From contig CBFGTV010000126.1 of the NCBI GenBank assembly GCA_965652145.1, positions 1 to 6,012 on the forward strand: a stretch of DNA of 6,012 nt, given 5' to 3'. The notes under the pieces are model-generated. The model ran no database searches, was not told the DNA's origin, and saw nothing but the letters and a program-made list of their open reading frames with translations. This document shows positions 3,695-6,012 of the stretch, piece by piece. The translations under genes and the position numbers were made by a program. This DNA is from CBFGTV01 sp965652145 (GTDB lineage: Bacteria; Bacillota; Clostridia; Peptostreptococcales; Natronincolaceae). The stretch's first letter is position 1. Each line of letters starts with the position of its first letter.

Positions 3695-6012
3695 TTGGTA
3701 AAAGACAGGGTCTTGGATCTTGCCAATCATATTAATCGATCAAAACGTGGCTCAAAATCAGGTATCAAGGCGGATGACCCGGAATATATGATTTTAGAGC
3801 CTGTTGTAACGGATGAAATGGCTGAGGTGGGCCTTTGCCTAGAGCTAAGGAAACCTAAGACAGCAAAAGACGTTGCCCTTTTATGTGGTAAATCAGTAGA
3901 AGAAGCTTCAAAACTCTTATGGGAATTGGCTGTTGCCGGTGTTTGCTTTGTGAATCAAATCGATGGGGTAGATCAATACTGGCTTGACACATGGATTCCA
4001 GGTGTGATGGAAATGATGGTGAATAATAAAGATAACGTCAACAGGTATCCTCAAATTGCCCAGGCCTTTGAAGCCTATGGACGGGTGAGGGGGCCCAAAA
4101 CGGTGGGGAATTTTCCCGTAGGGAAGGGCTTGATGCGGGTAATTCCCATTGAAGAATCTATTCAGGGGGAAACCAGAAGGGCTTCCTACGAGGAGGTTTC
4201 TAAATACCTTTATGAGAATGAATTGTTTTCTGTATCGGATTGTTCTTGTCGTACGGCAAGGGAGGTAATGGGAGAAGGCTGTGGTCATTTAAAGGAAGAC
4301 ATGTGTATACAGATGGGCCATGCGGCTGAATACTATATTCGTACAGGTCGGGGGCGGCAGATCACCCGTGAGGAAGCCTTTGAAATCATCAAGAAAGCTG
4401 AAGAAAACGGACTGGTGCATCAAATTCCCAATACCGATGGTCCCGGAAAAACCCATGCCATATGTAACTGCTGCGGGTGCTCCTGTCTATCCCTAAGGAC
4501 TGCTGAAATGTTTCTGAACACCGATATGGTACGATCAAACTATGTTTCCAGGGTTGATAAGGACAAATGTGTTGCCTGTGGTGAATGTGTAGAAAACTGC
4601 CAGGTAAATGCCTTAAGGCTGGGGCAAAAAATCTGTGCACCAACCCCCATTGAAATGGAACGACCCCTGCCCCACAATACGGAATGGGGCCCAGAGAAAT
4701 GGAACCCGAATTATCGATCTAACAGACGGGTAGTAGAGGGGACTGGAACAAGTCCCTGTAAAGCAGAATGTCCAGCCCATATTGGTATTCAGGGTTATAT
4801 CAAGCTGGCCTCCCAGGGTCGATACATCGAAGCCCTTGAATTGATTAAGGAAGAAAATCCCTTTCCGGCAGTTTGTGGTCGAATTTGTCCAAGAAAATGT
4901 GAATCGGCCTGTACCAGAACAGAAATCGATGATCCTATTGCAATTGACGAGATTAAAAAATTCATTGCAGATCAGGAATTGAATTCGGCCCACCGGTTTA
5001 TACCAAAAAAGAAAGGGCAGCATACAGAAAAGATTGCCGTCATCGGTGCAGGCCCCGCAGGACTTTCCTGTGCTTACTACTTAGCTGTACAGGGCTATCC
5101 CGTAACGGTATTTGAAAAGGAAAAGGTCCTTGGTGGGATGTTAACCCTGGGCATACCCTCCTTTAGACTGGGCAGGGAAGTGGTAAAGGCAGAAATTGAT
5201 ATTTTAAAGGAATTAGGTGTGGAATTTAAAGTAGGTGTCGAGGTTGGTAAGGATGTCAGCCTTAAAGCCCTGAGGGAACAGGAATACAAAGCATTTTATC
5301 TGGCCGTTGGAGCCCAGTCAGGAAGAAGCCTTGGCCTGGAAGGTGAAGAAGGAGAAGGTGTCATGACTGGTATTGATTTTCTTCGCCATATTAATCTTAA
5401 TCAGGGAAAGAAAATTGAGGGGCCGGTCATTGTGATTGGTGGTGGAAACGTTGCCATTGATGTTGCCCGGACTGCCATTCGAATTGGTGCTTCACGGGTA
5501 GATCTGGTTTGTCTGGAAGGCAGAGGGGAAATGCCTGCCCTGGAAGAAGAAATTCAAGAGGCCATATCAGAAGGCATCTCGATTAATAATTCCTGGGGGC
5601 CAAAGAGGATTTTAACAGAAAACGGCCGGGTGACAGGAGTAGAATTTAAAAAATGTACTGCTGTCTTCGATGAAAACAATAGGTTTTGCCCTCAATTCAA
5701 TGAAGCTGAAACAAAGGTGATGATGGGAAACCATGTGTTGATATCTGTCGGCCAAGCAATTTATTGGGGGAATTTAATTGCAGACAGCAAAATAGAATTA
5801 AATCATAATAATACGGTCAAGGCTGACCCCATTACCTTTCAAACTGCTGAGTCCGACGTGTTTGTGGGGGGAGACGTGTTTACAGGGCCTCAATTTGCCA
5901 TCGATGCCATTGCACTGGGAAAGGAAGGGGCCATTTCCATTCATCGATATGTCCATCCCGGTCAGAGCCTAAGCCTTGGCCGTACAAAGCGTGAATATAG
6001 AGCCTTTGATAA
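3695..6012 (+). CDS. Large FAD/NAD(P)H-dependent iron-sulfur oxidoreductase with GltD-like module, 3' end outside the window
   Basis: I translated this frame from the TTG at 3695 to the window edge: 772 codons without a stop. Domains in order: a winged-helix-like segment (about 32-95); a cysteine-rich domain with SDCSCR (C183, C185), C196, C204 and a CNCCGCSC cluster (257-264), likely binding an Fe-S cluster; a [4Fe-4S] ferredoxin motif CVACGECVENC (292-302); a GltD/dihydropyrimidine-dehydrogenase-type N-terminal module with C355, C359 and C394-x3-C398-x3-C402-x3-C406, expected to hold two [4Fe-4S] clusters; an FAD fold (VIGAGPAGL, glycines 451, 453, 456; E474); an NAD(P)H fold (IGGGNVAIDVAR from 581); and the closing FAD motif GGDVF (D727). 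Such proteins pass electrons between NAD(P)H and ferredoxin-like partners in the cytoplasm. Cotranscription with hypB suggests a link to a nickel enzyme, perhaps a hydrogenase. The partner and the exact reaction are unknown. The final residues read R-E-Y-R-A-F-D, so the end may be close or a further domain may follow. Confidence 0.93.
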   Translation, partial: MVKDRVLDLANHINRSKRGSKSGIKADDPEYMILEPVVTDEMAEVGLCLELRKPKTAKDVALLCGKSVEEASKLLWELAVAGVCFVNQIDGVDQYWLDTWIPGVMEMMVNNKDNVNRYPQIAQAFEAYGRVRGPKTVGNFPVGKGLMRVIPIEESIQGETRRASYEEVSKYLYENELFSVSDCSCRTAREVMGEGCGHLKEDMCIQMGHAAEYYIRTGRGRQITREEAFEIIKKAEENGLVHQIPNTDGPGKTHAICNCCGCSCLSLRTAEMFLNTDMVRSNYVSRVDKDKCVACGECVENCQVNALRLGQKICAPTPIEMERPLPHNTEWGPEKWNPNYRSNRRVVEGTGTSPCKAECPAHIGIQGYIKLASQGRYIEALELIKEENPFPAVCGRICPRKCESACTRTEIDDPIAIDEIKKFIADQELNSAHRFIPKKKGQHTEKIAVIGAGPAGLSCAYYLAVQGYPVTVFEKEKVLGGMLTLGIPSFRLGREVVKAEIDILKELGVEFKVGVEVGKDVSLKALREQEYKAFYLAVGAQSGRSLGLEGEEGEGVMTGIDFLRHINLNQGKKIEGPVIVIGGGNVAIDVARTAIRIGASRVDLVCLEGRGEMPALEEEIQEAISEGISINNSWGPKRILTENGRVTGVEFKKCTAVFDENNRFCPQFNEAETKVMMGNHVLISVGQAIYWGNLIADSKIELNHNNTVKADPITFQTAESDVFVGGDVFTGPQFAIDAIALGKEGAISIHRYVHPGQSLSLGRTKREYRAFD

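Noticed and set aside
3917..5289. Several reverse-strand open frames of 64-136 codons between 3917 and 5289.
   Set aside because: They lie opposite the long forward frame that shows clear Fe-S, FAD and NAD(P)H motifs; their translations show no recognisable domain and no good ribosome binding sites were seen.

Overview
The window looks like chromosomal DNA of a low-GC, strictly anaerobic Gram-positive bacterium, most likely a member of the Clostridia. The grounds are AT-rich intergenic DNA, strong purine-rich Shine-Dalgarno sites before every gene, a TTG start, a CRISPR repeat ending in ATTGAAAC of the kind common in clostridial type I-B arrays, and a nickel-maturation gene next to a large iron-sulfur flavoprotein. 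I cannot name the species.

Layout, left to right. Positions 1-230 are the decaying distal end of a CRISPR array, with four 30-nt repeats and three spacers; its leader and any cas genes would lie outside the window to the left. Positions 383-1447 encode a protein with the layout of an IS481-type transposase (two helix-turn-helix modules, then an RNase H-like integrase fold) in which none of the three catalytic acidic positions matches the family. It overlaps by 8 nt a gene (1440-2693) for an FAD-dependent amine-oxidase/desaturase-like flavoprotein. The pair ends at a clear intrinsic terminator (2697-2737).

A second transcription unit starts from a near-consensus promoter (2881-2909, 17-nt spacer). 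It contains hypB (2993-3673), the GTPase that delivers nickel during [NiFe]-enzyme maturation. After 21 nt comes a very large gene (TTG at 3695, still open at the window edge, 772 complete codons read here) for a composite protein: winged-helix-like segment, cysteine-rich domain, [4Fe-4S] ferredoxin motif, GltD-type double-cluster domain, then FAD- and NAD(P)H-binding folds. The pairing suggests pyridine-nucleotide/ferredoxin electron transfer linked to a nickel enzyme such as a hydrogenase, but no nickel enzyme is visible here.

The most unusual point is the apparent domestication of a transposase: catalytic positions lost, reading frame intact, and its stop embedded in the start of a metabolic flavoprotein gene. 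A DNA-binding regulatory role is an inference. Other points worth checking are a CRISPR spacer whose complement reads as a ribosome-binding site plus start codon, and a possible 7-codon leader frame ending in an ATGA overlap with hypB.
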